Positions 1 to 58,148 of a stretch of DNA of 64,000 bases are shown one piece after another (within the stretch, counting starts at the first letter, position 1; each line of letters begins with the position of its first letter). The notes beneath the pieces were generated by a model. The model made no database searches and was not told the DNA's origin. It was given only the letters and a program-made list of their open reading frames with translations. The DNA lies in assembly GCF_026213295.1 (NCBI RefSeq), contig NC_079414.1, positions 2,152,118 to 2,216,117 on the forward strand. The letters are read 5' to 3'. Made by a program: the position numbers and the translations under genes. Source of the DNA: Gadus chalcogrammus. Its lineage: Eukaryota > Chordata > Actinopteri > Gadiformes > Gadidae.

Positions 1-1197
1 CCACCGAAACAGCGCGTTTGGGGGAAGCTCAATGTGCGACTGTTTCGGAGTGACTGTAACTCTGCACCACGGCTGAATTTCGGGGACGTCTTTGAATACT
101 GTGTTTGTGACCCACTAATACCTATATTAAAGCATCATAAAATAGAATGGCATGGGATCTTTAAGATAAATGTAGTAGTCTCACAAGCTATTTTTGGTTT
201 TTGTAATATGGAATTATTTCAGGGGGGGAAATGCCGTGAAAAAATGTAGGCCCTACGCACAGGGCATTCAGGATTAGGACTTATATCGGCCTAGGCCCAA
301 TCAATTGTGTTTTAATATCTTTAGCATTCATATTATTGCAGTCTATTCTTTTCAAAGGCTACTCTGCTGTTGGCCTTGATGGGGATATATTTTAACGCTT
401 TTCAACCCCATTTTCCAGCGACATTCCTGCGTCTCCCATTTCAGCACCGTGTCAGTAGACAGTTACAAAGAAATTTACGATGGATCGCAAGATCCATCGT
501 AATCGTGAGAATGATCGTACGAGCGTGGATCTATCGTTGTCGGGAAACGGGGCCCAGACCCGTAACCAGTGTTATGTCCAGTATATCCTCCAATGCCTAC
601 TCTAGGAAAAGGATTCATAACACAACCCTTTTGTGTCCTAGTTCCATGTACTGGTCTGGGACCAGCAACAAGGGACTACTCTACGTTATAAACATGTTTG
701 AAGGGAAAGAAAAGTGTATTATATCTTCATACGTTGGAGGAAGATATACAGTAACAACAATATACTTAAATGTTGATTGCGTGCACCAGAATGTGTTGAG
801 AATACTGATAGTTTTTACTAGTCTATTTCAGCCCAAACAGATTTGCATGTTGTGGCTAGTAGTCGTGGCTTGTATCGTTGGACTAAGAGAGATATCATTT
901 CACCAGTTTATAGTGATCACGCACTGCTGTTTGCCTCCAACTTACACTCCTTTCCCCCATGCCCCTAAAGCAAAGTGTCCTGTTGGTTTTGTCCAGAGCA
1001 TCCTTCCTTAAAATGCATACAAGCACATCCCACTATAAGTGACAGAGTGTTGGGAGTGTCTGTTTACGCTCAATGTCAAGTAATTCTCTATTTGCTGTTG
1101 GAGCTTTTGAATCTTTTATGGCATCAAAGGCTTTTTTATATTGATTTCCATGTTCAAACTGCTTTGGTTTATCATCATCATTTTTCTATTTCCCCAG
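1..1197. other. intronic DNA upstream of the first visible stx3 exon
   Basis: I see no exon, RNA gene or recognisable transposon here. By inference it is the intron 5' of the syntaxin exon at 1198, because the upstream syntaxin exons (N-terminal peptide and most of Habc) are absent from the window. The open frames in it have no recognisable motif. A small perfect hairpin at 475-502 is listed separately. Confidence 0.5.
475..502. repeat. 12-bp perfect hairpin with GCAA loop
   Basis: TTACGATGGATC (475-486) is followed by GCAA and then the exact reverse complement GATCCATCGTAA (491-502). The loop fits the GNRA tetraloop pattern. No host element is recognised around it and function is unknown. 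Confidence 0.6.
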
Positions 1198-9071
<7,874 letters not shown>

Positions 9072-9990
9072 CCTTGAGTTCAGCTCCCTCCATCGTCCTC
9101 CTCAGCCAGCCCCCATCCCCTACCCAGAAACTGGCTAAACATGTTCACTCTTTACAATTGGTCCATTTGAAAAATAAATCTTTGAAAAGTAAAACATTCT
9201 ATATAATGTTACAACAAATACAGGTAAAAAAAAGATTCTGCATTTTCTACATGTATTGATTGTGATGTTATTAATTGTTTCCTAATTTTTACATTTTATA
9301 TTTTTGTGGTTGCAGATGGGTGTGAATTATTTCCACTGTTCAGTTCAGGCATCACAAGCAGGTCCTGCTTTAAGAGCAACATTCGTTTTTTAATTGATTG
9401 ATTGACTTATCACGGTTAAAATCACATTAAGACAATTCCTTCATTAGAACAGACAGGACATTTGACCCCAACTGCATTGCCTTTCCGGCCCCGTCTATAA
9501 GTGTTTATTTATTTTTGTCCTGTTTAATGTAATTGACTAATATTGTTATTTTTAAGATTATCGATAACCATGCATGCATAACCATGCATAATTATGTGAT
9601 TGCTTTTGTGCGTGCAATAGTTTGAATTTGTGTTGTTTTTAGCTGGAATATATTCTACCTTCCTTAAAGGCCCGAAACTCTCTCAGTGCTTACATTTGCT
9701 GCACATTGATGCTGCTCCTAATTTTTATATTTTCTTTCTCTTTTCTAAATTGAAAATGTATTTGGCCTGTATTTTGGATCCGAACCATATGTGTGTTTGG
9801 TGTGGTGAAAGGGCCTGAGACTGATCAACCTCCTCGTAGCATCATGTCTTGTCGTGTGTGTGGATACAGTTCGTTCATGTCGTTGTTAGGTAGGCCTACT
9901 TGAAATACTGCAGGAAGTTGTAGGCCATTTGAGAACATGCATGTTGGGGTCGTGGCTTTTGTAGCGTTGGTTCTCAGTTTTCAATAAATA
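9072..9990 (+). other. stx3: probable stx3 3' UTR
   Basis: There is no open frame with recognisable content after the TGA at 9071. AATAAA signals occur at 9173-9178 (proximal) and 9983-9988 (distal), so the transcript probably ends shortly after one of these. The extent is inferred. Confidence 0.5.
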
Positions 9991-10439
9991 ACAATTACAT
10001 TACAACAACATACCAGTATTGTTTAATGTTGTATAATTAATAGCCGATGGTTTTTCTATTATGCGCATTAAATATTGTTGGGCATGATTCCCTTGCCGGA
10101 AACCGTCCTTCCAGAATGACAGGTTGTGAACACCAATCGCAGCTGGTTAGCCCCATGAAGCAGCCAATCGCTAGTGGTTTCCGGAATGACTCGGCCTAAT
10201 GGCGGTCCAGCCCTCATCCTCGCTGCAGAGCGTTGCTCACAGCGCCGTGCTCACGCTTCTGGAGACTTAAACCAAGGGAGGAAATGGCAACACGTATAGT
10301 GGATTAATCCCATCGTACAAACGCAAACCGTGCTGCTTAATTATGGTGGTGAGTGAAAATATTGTGTTGTTATTGCCATGTTTTTTGCCATTTCTATTTA
10401 AAACCATTCTAATGGAAAGGGGGCAGTGTCCGAATAGCA

Positions 10440-10700
10440 TCAGAGGTTTCATTGGCTGAATTCAGTGAGTCGTTACGCGCCGTTCGCCACTCTCCTCTGA
10501 CCGACATATTATTGGATGTTCTCATCCAATGACATTCCACAAAGCTAGTAAATGACTTGGGTTTAGACGAATAAACGACCCACTTCCTTTGTTTTCATTG
10601 GGCTGTTTATGTTTGTGGGCGGGGCATATTTCATGTTTTTTGTTGGGAAAAAATGGCGGCGATTGTAATCTAAGGGATATCCTCACGTTTACCTAACGTC
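10440..10700 (+). promoter_or_regulatory. kdm2a: candidate kdm2a promoter
   Basis: CCAAT-type boxes occur at 10451-10455, 10511-10515 and 10597-10601 (as ATTGG) and at 10526-10530 (as CCAAT). A GC box GGGCGGGGC lies at 10617-10625, an ETS-like ACTTCC near 10582 and a YY1-like AAAATGGCGGC at 10650-10660. The ATG inside the YY1-like site opens a six-codon frame stopping at 10673, a possible upstream ORF if it is transcribed. The position, 360 bases before the first coding ATG, fits a housekeeping promoter. The transcription start is not defined by sequence alone. Confidence 0.5.
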
Positions 10701-10790
10701 TACCTAACGTTTATTACGGAGGAGGAGCTGCACGCTGGGTGTTCTATCGGAACGAGATCTCGTGCAGGGCTTCACCAATAAGGGTACATC

Positions 10791-10850
10791 AGCTGGAGCA
10801 GTATCGGGGAAACGTTTGTCAGCTGGAGCAGTATCAGGGTAACGTTTGTC
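10791..10850 (+). repeat. 30-bp direct duplication in the presumed kdm2a 5' UTR
   Basis: agctggagcagtatc plus a 15-bp remainder occurs at 10791-10820 and again, with two changes, at 10821-10850. Confidence 0.85.
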
Positions 10851-11062
10851 AGAGCGTAAATGTTGTTGCTGTAACCCACTGTGAAACACAACAGTTGAGT
10901 TGACGTGAGCTCCATGTTCTTCAACATCAGCGCGCCATAATGCGTGGATGCACAGAGCCCCACAGCGTCTGACGGCTGTTCAGCCGTGTTGTGAGTTCAC
11001 AATCACTAGACTATCATCTTCGCCATTCAACTTCACAAACGGGTCTTCGTTTCGTATTGGAA

Positions 11063-49232
<38,170 letters not shown>

Positions 49233-49801
49233 GTTTGACCTTTTTACCCCTTCCCTGAGAGCGAGTACTACTGAGAATCCTACATTAACTGTTCTAGAAT
49301 GCTCCCCTGGCTGAGTTAAAGACAGCGCTGCCAGGCTAGCACTCATGTTGTTTACAGCGGGTAATGAAATGTATTCTGGGTAATGTAGGAAAATGGCACA
49401 CTGTAGCAGTTTGCGGTAAGACTAACACGACAGCAAGAGACATTTTATAAAGATGTCAAAGTGTTTTGGTCTGTATTTTATCGTGGATAAAACCCATGTT
49501 CACATACACTCATAAAAATACTGATCGATTTGAATGATCAAGGCTGGTTGAATGACCAAGGCTTCATTGTCACTGCACAGACATCACCTGAGTTTGTTTG
49601 CAAAGAACTGGCTTATCCGGCCCAGATCTCTAAGGTAACCCCAAAATCTGTGACTTCCTTGACCGATCACAATGCTCTTAAATTGAATCTACAGGCCATC
49701 CCCGGCCCCCATTAGCATTTATGATCACCCCTCCCAGTGCTCACATTACAGTCTCATACAGTAATTCAAGCATTACGTACAAGAGGGTTACATATTAAAC
49801 A
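49233..49801. other. intron, nothing recognised
   Basis: No exon, transposon end or tandem repeat was recognised. Confidence 0.5.
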
Positions 49802-49956
49802 TTATAGATTAGGGATGCACCGATATGAAAATTTTGACCGATACTGATATCCGATATTAAAATTGCTGTTACGGCCGATAACCAATATTTACCGATATCG
49901 ATATTGGTATAAAAACAAGTTTCTATGATGATTTTGTATACTGAAGAACTTGTAAA

Positions 49957-51174
49957 TGTTACCGGTCCCAAGTGGCCAGGACGGGGGTAACAAATAGAGT
50001 TGAGACCGGACTCCCTGAAAAGCAGGTAACATGGGTTACAAGGACTGAAGCGGCACTGCTCTTGCTTGGTCTCCGAAATCCGTCTCTTTATTTCACAATT
50101 ATCATGAATAACACATTAATAAATAAATAAATAAATAAATAAATATAAACTCTTCCCTCGTTAAAGTGCCTGTTAAATTGTCTATTATTCCTTTGTAAGT
50201 TATCTTTGCAAATAAAACATAAAAAGTGCAATAAAAAGTAAGGCTCACATGTACCGTTTCTCTCCACTCTTAGTTCACCTTCAAATCAATACAGAACTCC
50301 TTTTTTATCAAAATCCTCATTAAAGTTAAAGTTCCTGTTTCAGCTTATTCGCTGGTTGTTTTGAGCTTTCTAACAATGCAATTAAATACTGTTCTGTTCC
50401 TATAATAGAAATAACATATTTTGGCTTTAAACCACAATAAACCATAACAAGACAATAACCAGCCCCTAGGGAATTAACATTACACCACAGTCGGACCTAC
50501 AATGGATTTGCCTGTCTAACAAACCGACTAAACATTTAATTATAAAACATCATATCAACACTTTTCTTATAGCCTACTCTAAAATATATTATCATTACGT
50601 CATCGAACTCTTAATCACATTAAATACATTCTTAAACATGTACGTTAGGTGTTCAGGGCCAAAGTAAACTTAAACATACTCTACAGTGTGTGTTTCCACA
50701 ATAATATACTGTGCGAACGGGCCAACTGCCATTTCACGCTAATGCCGTTCGGCGCAAAACCAACAAAGGAGTTCAACAGTTAATAACTCGATATTACAGA
50801 CATCAAACTTGACACAAAGTTTATCAACTGTTCTAAAATATCCAGATTCATGAAAATCGTTATTTGTGTGAGTTTCACGGAGTACAAACCTGAAAAGCAG
50901 GTAACATGGGTTACAAGGACTGAAGCGGCACTGCTCTTGCTTGGTCTCCGAAATCCGTCTGGAGAGGAAGCGGAAACGCCCCCCAACCATAGGAGTCTGG
51001 GCTGCCGCGCAAACATTTTGGTACCGCCCCTTCCGTTTCCAAGTATACCGTAATAATAAGTTATATAAAAAAAAATGCTCAATGTAAATAAAACGAATGT
51101 AAATGATTGACCAACGGTTATACATATACATTCACGAAAAAGAGAAATCGTGGTCTAGTTTTGAGTGTACCACA
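49957..51174 (-). repeat. 3' LTR of the Ty3/gypsy element (1218 bp)
   Basis: Starts TGTTACCGGTCCCAAGTGG and ends GAGTGTACCACA on the + strand; nearly identical to 58172-59387. The left flank TAAA (49953-49956) is the target duplication. The bases next to it inside the element (reverse strand GTTGGGGAGTG) are the likely polypurine tract. Confidence 0.95.
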
Positions 51175-51196
51175 CACTCCCCAACAAAAAAAAATG
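51175..51196 (-). other. polypurine tract candidate
   Basis: On the minus strand, GTTGGGGAGTG lies immediately before the 3' LTR start TGTGGTAC. Confidence 0.6.
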
Positions 51197-51274
51197 GCTC
51201 CTGACATCTGATTTAAATTTTTCACAAGATGTGTAAGATCTAGATCTATGTGTATGTAAGTATCTCCCCAATGT

Positions 51275-52260
51275 TTAGAAACAATGAATCAGTGAGTATA
51301 GATATGGAGGGATAATAGATGGGGGTTGCAATGCATGGGCATAGGGGTAGTGGTAGAACATGTGGCCACAATGGATTGGTTGAATGTCAACTGCGTTCAC
51401 AGTGGGACGTAACTGGTAAGCAGGCTGGCCAAGGGAGGGGTATGTGAACACGTAGCCAGGTCTCCTTTCTCTTACTGATTGTCTAAGCACGACTTGGGGT
51501 TCAGGCTGCGGTTCTGGGGCACCTTCCTCTTGGTGAGTCACTTGAGGTTCCTCTTGTTCAGTGTTATACTGAGCCTGACCCATGTCCTGTTGAGACTGAT
51601 TCCTGTCCTGCTCACTTTCACTGTTTATATCAGGCTCCTCATTATTGACATCTCTCTCGTCCATGACATTTTCCACTTCTCTTTCCAGTTCCACATTGTT
51701 TCTCTGTCTGATCGGAGTTCCACTCGGTACAGGTCTGCTTCGAATTGGGCTGGTGACACTTGACCTTGGTAAGTTTCTCTCAACTCTTTCCACAGGTACC
51801 CGCAGCCAGTAATGAGACACACCCTCCTCTTCAGATTCACTTGTCTCAGAACTCTGTCTCTGTTCTGTGGGCTTCAGGGGTTCAGAGAACTTTTTGGTTT
51901 TCTTTTGTGGCTTGGGCCTATTTGTGACTTTGTTTTGAGGAGGCTCTACCGGTAGGTCGTTTACTTGGAGCAGCAGGTTTCGATGTAGGGTGCGGACGGG
52001 GCGACCTCCCGTCTCTGGGCTTATTCTGTAGACAGGATTATCCCCAACCTGCTCTCTCACAATGTAGATTATCTTCTCCCAATATGGCCTGAGTTTCCCC
52101 GGCCCACCTCTCATTGAGGTTACGTACCAGGACTCGGTCTCCAGCTTGAAGAGTCACACCTTTGCTCTTTTTGTCATAGTGAGCTTTCCCTTTGGCACTT
52201 GACTGTTGGCTGTTTGCGTTTGCTATTCGATAAGCCTCGATCATCCTTCCTGCCCATTTT
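51275..52260 (-). pseudogene. gypsy integrase C-terminal region, frameshifted
   Basis: The minus strand shows [20 protein letters not shown] (52244-52120), a frame change, then [20 protein letters not shown] and NPVYRI, a GPY/F-type C-terminal integrase module. An acidic tail with [17 protein letters not shown] runs to a stop at 51275. Confidence 0.75.
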
Positions 52261-52904
52261 TACGCATAGCCTGTTGGTGTTTCATCTTCTTCCTCTGCTA
52301 TTAGACCAAAGAGGAGATCAACGGGGAGGCGGGGATGACGGCCATACATTAGGTAGTAGGGGGAGAACCCTGTGCCCTCATGCTTTGTAGCGTTGTAGGC
52401 ATGTAGCACGTGAGGTAGGTGGTCTTTCCAATTTTCCTTTTCTTTCTCTCCTAGGGTCCGTAGCATTTGCAACAACGTGCGATTTAGTCTCTCGGCAGGG
52501 TTGCCTTGGGGGTGATAGGGGGAGGTTCTTGAGTGGCCAACACTAGATAACTGCCTAAGTGATTTGAACAGTTCGTTTTCAAATTCTCGACCCTGGTCGT
52601 GGTGAAGCTTGGTGGGATATCCAAATCTGGGAATGAAGTCGTTGAAGAGTCTGTCAGCAGCTGTCTTGCCCGCTTTGTTGCGAGTGGGGTAGGCTTGTGC
52701 GAACCTGGTGAAGTGGTCTATCACGACCAATATGTACTCACATCCACCACGACAGGCTTCTAAGTGGAGGAAGTCGATGCACACGAGTTCAAGGGGTGAG
52801 TTAGATGTGATACTCCCCATTGGTGCTCTTTCATGTGTGGCTGGTTTCTTTTGCTTTATGCAAGGGCATCTTCTGGTTATGTAATCTTCAATCTCATTTT
52901 TCAT
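52260..52904 (-). CDS. gypsy integrase core (DDE)
   Basis: The 214-residue frame shows the zinc-binding CPC...KK remnant, then the catalytic triad: Asp in [10 protein letters not shown], Asp in [10 protein letters not shown] and Glu in [10 protein letters not shown]. The spacing is that of Ty3/gypsy integrases. The N-terminal zinc domain is partly lost to the deletion upstream. Confidence 0.9.
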   Translation of the reverse strand: MKNEIEDYITRRCPCIKQKKPATHERAPMGSITSNSPLELVCIDFLHLEACRGGCEYILVVIDHFTRFAQAYPTRNKAGKTAADRLFNDFIPRFGYPTKLHHDQGREFENELFKSLRQLSSVGHSRTSPYHPQGNPAERLNRTLLQMLRTLGEKEKENWKDHLPHVLHAYNATKHEGTGFSPYYLMYGRHPRLPVDLLFGLIAEEEDETPTGYA

Positions 52905-53082
52905 GAAAGGCCAGTAGAAGCGCTCCCTTGCTAGGCTGCTGGTGTGCTTCTCTCCACTCTACTGGGGTTCTGGAGGACTGTTGGATACCTTTTATTTTCC
53001 CTCGTGGTTGCTTGGATTGCAGCGTGGGTGGCAGTGAGTCCGTTTTTGACTTTAGCAGATCATATAGGGGCTTTGCTATTCG
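52905..53082 (-). pseudogene. deletion scar: gypsy RNase H mostly missing
   Basis: The minus strand here runs from RT-end text (RIAKPLYDLLKSK) to integrase-start text ([12 protein letters not shown]) in about 180 bp, with stops. The roughly 120-residue RNase H expected between them is absent. Confidence 0.75.
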
Positions 53083-53506
53083 TTAGAAATCTTGTACATA
53101 CGTTCGATAATAGCTCAGAAATCCCAGTAGCTGCCTGACTTCTCCCACTGTCTTTGGTGCTTTGTGTTTTAGTGCCCGCACTGCTTCAAGGTCTTTTGGA
53201 TCCACTTTCACTCCTTCAGCAGACACAAGCCGTCCAACATATCTGACCTCTTTGCGGAGTAGCTCACACTTTTCTGGTTTTAGCTTCACTCCGTGCTGTT
53301 GAAGGGCTTGAAGGACTCGGCGCAGGACTAGCACATGCTCTTCAAAGGACCTTGAGAAGCAAAGAACGTCATCCAGATAGGGGATACAGCATTCGTCACG
53401 GAGCGTGTCGAGCATCTCCTCCATGCTCCTTTGGAAGGCTGCTGGGGCATTTGATAGGCCGAAGGGTATCCGGACCCACTCATACAGTCCCCAAGGAGTG
53501 GTGAAT
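53083..53506 (-). pseudogene. gypsy reverse transcriptase, 3' part
   Basis: [20 protein letters not shown], then [11 protein letters not shown] (the YLDD active site) and [14 protein letters not shown] up to [15 protein letters not shown]. It joins to the 5' part across the 53507-54806 insertion: LTAF at 54815 and TTPWG here. Confidence 0.9.
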
Positions 53507-54806
53507 ATGGCAAGCCGAATTGTCATTTATTAACTAAGTTTGACTATCCGGAATTTACATTGCAGATATCTGCAATTCAGTTTCGCCTAGTCAAAACTAA
53601 CATTTCGGATATCCTCAACTACATTCCTCCTATCCGCAATTGTCATTTCAGATATCCACAAAGACATTCCTCCTAGGCGAAATTACGTCATTTTCGCCAT
53701 TCATGTCTATGGGGTTTCTCATTGCGGATATCTACAATTCAGTTGCGGATATCCACTTTGTGATTTACGGATATCTGCAACTGAATTGTAGATATCTGTA
53801 ATTCCAGTTTGAGATATCTACAATTTGATTCTGACTAGTCATAATTCCAGTTCAAGATATCTTTAATTCACCTCAATTCAAGATATCTACATGTCCCTTT
53901 TCAGATATCTTAAATTAAGTTTTGACTAGGCGAAATGAAGTTGTAGATATCTCTAACTGGAGTTACGACTAGTCAAAATGACGTTGTAGATATCTCTAAC
54001 TGGAGTTACGACTAGTCAAAATGACGTTGTTGATATCTATTATCAAGTTATAGATATCTTGAAAGGAATTTTGATTAGAGATATCTACAATTGTAGATAT
54101 CTTTAACTTTCATTCTGCCTAGGCGAAACTGAATTATAGATATCTTGAATTCGAGTTTTGACTAGGCGAAATGACGTTTCAGATATCTGTAATGACGTTT
54201 CAGATATCTGTAATGACGTTTCAGATATCTGTAATGACAAATTATAGGACCGTTTACTTTAAGCGGGAGCGGAGCAGCTCCTCGTTCAATCATCATTCAC
54301 ACAATTCACTGATTACATCGATCCATATTTTCTCGTGATCTTTTCAATCACAGCCAAGGCCATGACTGCTCCTTTCTTATTCCATTCGGAAATGAACCCA
54401 CTTCTTCTGTGATTATGGCGGCAAGGGGAAATTACGTATTTCTGGATATCTAAAACGTAATGCCCAACACTCAAATGACGTTTGAGATATCTTTAACTTT
54501 CATTCTGCCTAGGCGAAACTGAATTACAGATATCTGCAATTGTCATTTAAGATGTGTGACGAGTTGAATGTCGTTTTCCGTGAAGTCATTGCAGATATCT
54601 GTAATTCAGTTTCGCCTAGTCAAAACTGAATTACAGATATCTCTAACTATCGTTTCGACTAGTCAAAACTACGTCACAGATATCTCTAACTGTCGTTTCG
54701 ACTAGTCACAACTACGTAACAGATATCTTGAATGAAGTTGTTGATATCTACAATGTAAATTCCGGATAGTCAAACTTAGTTAATAAATGTCAATTCGGCT
54801 TGCCAT
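53507..54806. mobile_element. 1.3-kb palindrome-rich TIR element of unrecognised family, inserted in the gypsy RT
   Basis: The 56-bp terminal inverted repeat starts ATGGCAAGCCGAATTG on both strands and matches at 55 of 56 bases. GGTGAAT is duplicated at the two sides (53500-53506, 54808-54814); as an 8-mer it is TGGTGAAT / AGGTGAAT, one mismatch. The interior is almost entirely spaced palindromes: about 29 GATATC sites (mostly AGATATCT) alternating at 20-40 bp with about 12 CTAG-core sites (GACTAGTC, CCTAGGCG, GCCTAGTC). Some are in tandem (three 20-bp units at 54171-54232). A 180-bp central piece (54241-54440) lacks the motif. No open frame belongs to it. The 8-bp duplication would fit hAT, P or Zisupton-type elements; the terminus fits none I can name. 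Confidence 0.85.
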
Positions 54807-54807
54807 A

Positions 54808-56370
54808 GGTGAATGCAGTCAGGTATCTTGAACCTTTGGCGATAAAGCCTTGGTGATACGCCTTGCCCTGGTCTAGGATCGAAAACCAGCTGTATCCTCC
54901 AAGAGAGTCAGTGAGATCCTGGATTCGGGGGAGAGGGTGTCGGTCGGCCACTGTTTTGTTATTTAGGAGCCGGTAGTCAATGCACAGACGCAATGAGCCA
55001 TCTTTTTTCCTAACACATATGACAGGGGCAGCATAGGGAGATCGGGACTTAATGGTCCATCCCTTCACCAACAACTCCTGGATATACTCTTTCACCTCCT
55101 TGTACAGTGGCTTGGGGATAGATGCATAGGCTCTATTTGTTGGGATGTCATCTTTAACATTGATCTCCATTTTCAGAGAAGGAATACACCCAATGTCACT
55201 ACTGTCACGAGCGAATGCCCCGGACTCTGCATACAGCACTTCTTTAACCATATGTTGTTGTTCGGTAGTAAGGTGACTGATATCGACAGGCGGTGACCAG
55301 GGCTCAGAAGGTGAGGCCACATTGTTAACTTCCGCTGATGCTTCTTCTGTTGATGCGGGCCCTACTTGTTTCAACTCTGGTGCGTCAGCCTCGAGGACCT
55401 TGGCCACATGCTGGATGGTTCCTAGAGTGGTTCTTTTTGGCAGGGTGATTTCATGCTTTGAGTGATTGGAGATGGGCACTTTGACATAGGGGCGTTGGGG
55501 GTTATTGATTTCTAGCAGGCCTTCCCCTACACTCAGCTGGCCTAAAACTGTGTTCTCCTCTGTGGGCTCATACAGGACAAGGGGGTCGGAGGTGTTGAAG
55601 TTGCATGGCACTCGACAGCACACATTAACTACTTTCCCAGCTGGAATAACAATATTGTCTTTGCCTACCCTTACTGTGGCAGGGTCACAATCTGGCTTTG
55701 GGGGTACTCGGATGTAATTGACCATGGCAACCACTTGTTCATCTGCCAACCCAAACGCGCCGCGTAGGAGACTGGCCACTGTGGCGTCATCTTGTCCCTT
55801 GAGGATCTCCTCAATTACATTGGCTCCGAGTAACGGCTGGGGCATTGGCAGCTGGCTGACTAGGAAGGGGGCTGGTATGGTGAGATTAGGGTCGTCACTC
55901 CCTGTGAGGTTGACCGTGAGCTCTACCCATCCATTATAGGGGATGGCATGGCCTGTTACTCCATAGACGTTTAAATCTACATCAACCAGTTCCCGTAACG
56001 GCCTCACTGTGTGATGGGGAATGTAAGTATCAGCCCATGTTTTATCAATTAAGCTAACCTGGGAGCCACTGTCAAACAACACGGTTACTGGATATCCACT
56101 GAGTGAACATTTAAGCAGGGTTTTCTTACCAACTAGGGGTATTTTACAGCTTGTGCTACTATTACAGGTAAGTATGGGTGGTTGTGTGTTTTGTTTTGGT
56201 CGTGCTGGGAGCTGTTTGGGGTTTGGGCTTACAAGCAGGGACTGGGGTTGTGCATTGGTCTCTGGCTGTCCCTCGGCAGAGACCTGACCCCGTTTCCCTG
56301 AATCGTAGTCCGCTTTAGACATCCCACTGCTCGGTGTCCTGACTCTCCGCAGACAAAGCAGTGGTTGCAA
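54808..56370 (-). pseudogene. gypsy protease and reverse transcriptase 5' part
   Basis: On the minus strand a long open frame carries VLFDSGSQVSLI (aspartic protease DSG motif). The RT start follows: SRSPYAAPVICVRKKDGSLR, LCIDYRLLNNKTVADRHPLP, RIQDLTDSLGGYSWFSILDQ. It breaks off at the 53507-54806 insertion, after LTAF. Confidence 0.92.
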
Positions 56371-56567
56371 TCCGGTAAGTCTTGTTCAATGCATTTTTGG
56401 CAACGGGCTGTTCTTCCCCTTGTCTGGAAGGGGGGTCGACTCAGCAGGGACTGAGGACGTCTGTCTGGAGGTAAGTTAGGAGGACGGTGCGACAGTGGGT
56501 GAGGCGAGGTTCGAGAGGGTGGTGTTGGTGAGTGAGCTGTTTGGATGCTAGTTGCCTGTTGGTCTAT

Positions 56568-57897
56568 TCAAGTGGCCACCATGTGTGTCAGGGCCTCTAC
56601 TTGGGCACTGAGCTGCTGAATGGTCGGGGGGTTATTACTCTCCGCAGCTGTGTCTCGTGGCCGGTCGTTACCCTGCCAATTTCCGGTTTCCACTTTGGCA
56701 TTATGTGCATGTGTTGGATTTTGGCGAGGGAGTTGGCCAAGTCTGTGCTGGTGCTCATTTTCATCACTAAGTATTCTCATTACCTGGCCGAGGATTTCCT
56801 CATCTGTGACACGGCTGTTGGAGATGAGGGGTCTCAATCTCTGTCGAAGCTCCGTGTGCTTTGGTCCCAGGCCCTGGTAGATAGTGTGGAGGAATACTTC
56901 TTGTATTGTCTTGGGTTCATAGGAGATCTCTGCATTGTTCTGCTTTGATTGGAAAATTAGTTTTTGTTTAAGTCCAATCATGCGGTACAGAAACTGCTGT
57001 GGCGACTCCTGTTCAGACTGCCGGGCACACATCAACTCCTGAAACATCTCTGTTGTTGCCTTTTCTCCAAGGTGGGACCTGAGGAAGCCTTTGAGTTCAG
57101 GGAGAGTTATTTCATCTTTATTTACCAGCATATCTTTGAAGGTGCCTGGTTTGATGATTCTCAATGCTCCCCGTACAACCTCTGCCTCCACAAAGCCCTC
57201 TCTTATTCCATCATCGAGTTGTTTGATGATGCTGCTATAACTCATCTCAGAGCTCTGGTCTCCAATTTGGCCTCCATGTACTTTGAACTCTCTGCGCTGG
57301 AGATAGGGGAGATCTCTCAGGGGAACCATGGTGCCTGATACCCTGTGTGGGAGTGGTTGGGGCATGGAGTCACCTTGGGGGTTAGGTGCAGGGGTCTGTG
57401 AGTTGGCTGTGGCTGCACATTTTCTAAGTTGCTCACCAACCTCGTCATACATCTTTCTAAGCTCCTCCACTGGCTGCGTGGATGTGTGTGTTGGAGTGAG
57501 GATATTGTGGTGTGACTGTGATGTTGGAGTGAGGGTTAGTTTGTGACATGTTGTCTACATCGATGGTGGGTAGCTCAGGACTATGTGTCTTGTGTGTTTT
57601 AGCATCACCCCATTTATCAACAGGCAACTCAACACATACATTTTCATTAATCAATTTACACACAAAATCATCCAACATTAACAAGTTAGTCATACCTTCA
57701 TCCTCAAACTCTAACAACTCCCGAGACCCCATGTAGGTGATGACATAGTCTATGCAGCCTTCTTCATCTCCTTTCAATTGGCTGACTTCATGAACTTCTG
57801 TTGACAGGCCACTAGCAACAGTGTGTAGGTCATTGCTGGAGAGTTTGAACAAACCTCGTTTGATGTTCCACACCAGCTCTTTCCGTGTCGTTCCCAT
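56568..57897 (-). pseudogene. gypsy Gag, frameshifted
   Basis: ATG at 57897 (MGTTRKELVWNIKRGLFKLS) starts a first frame to about 57457. A second frame (MEELRKMYDEVGEQLRKCAA, from 57470) holds the capsid-like region, e.g. FVEAEVVRGALRIIKPGTFK and LPELKGFLRSHLGEKATTEM, resembling gypsy and PNMA-type capsids. A zinc knuckle region near 56340-56400 (C-rich on the minus strand) precedes the protease. Confidence 0.75.
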
Positions 57898-58148
57898 GGT
57901 GCGTTGCTTCGGTGGTATAGAATGTCACTACGGTGTATGATATTGCGTAGCTTCTCCGATGACGCACGCCCCGTGGACCCCGGTTCAGTTGTGCGGCTCC
58001 CTGGCAAGGTGAAGATCCTTCTCCTCCCACTCTGGACACCCACAGGTTGACTCCTGGTCTACAGTCACGTCGTCGTCTCGCGTTCGTCTTCTCGATGTCG
58101 GTTCTGGTATCACTGGATCTGCCCCTCTGATGTATGTGAAGAGGAGAG

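Noticed and set aside
370..1011. 213-residue + strand open frame
   Set aside because: No domain, codon pattern or family resemblance; lies in intron-like DNA.
50739..51131. Pair of open frames at 50739-51131 and 58942-59333 as duplicated genes
   Set aside because: They are the same part of the two LTRs and have no coding motif.
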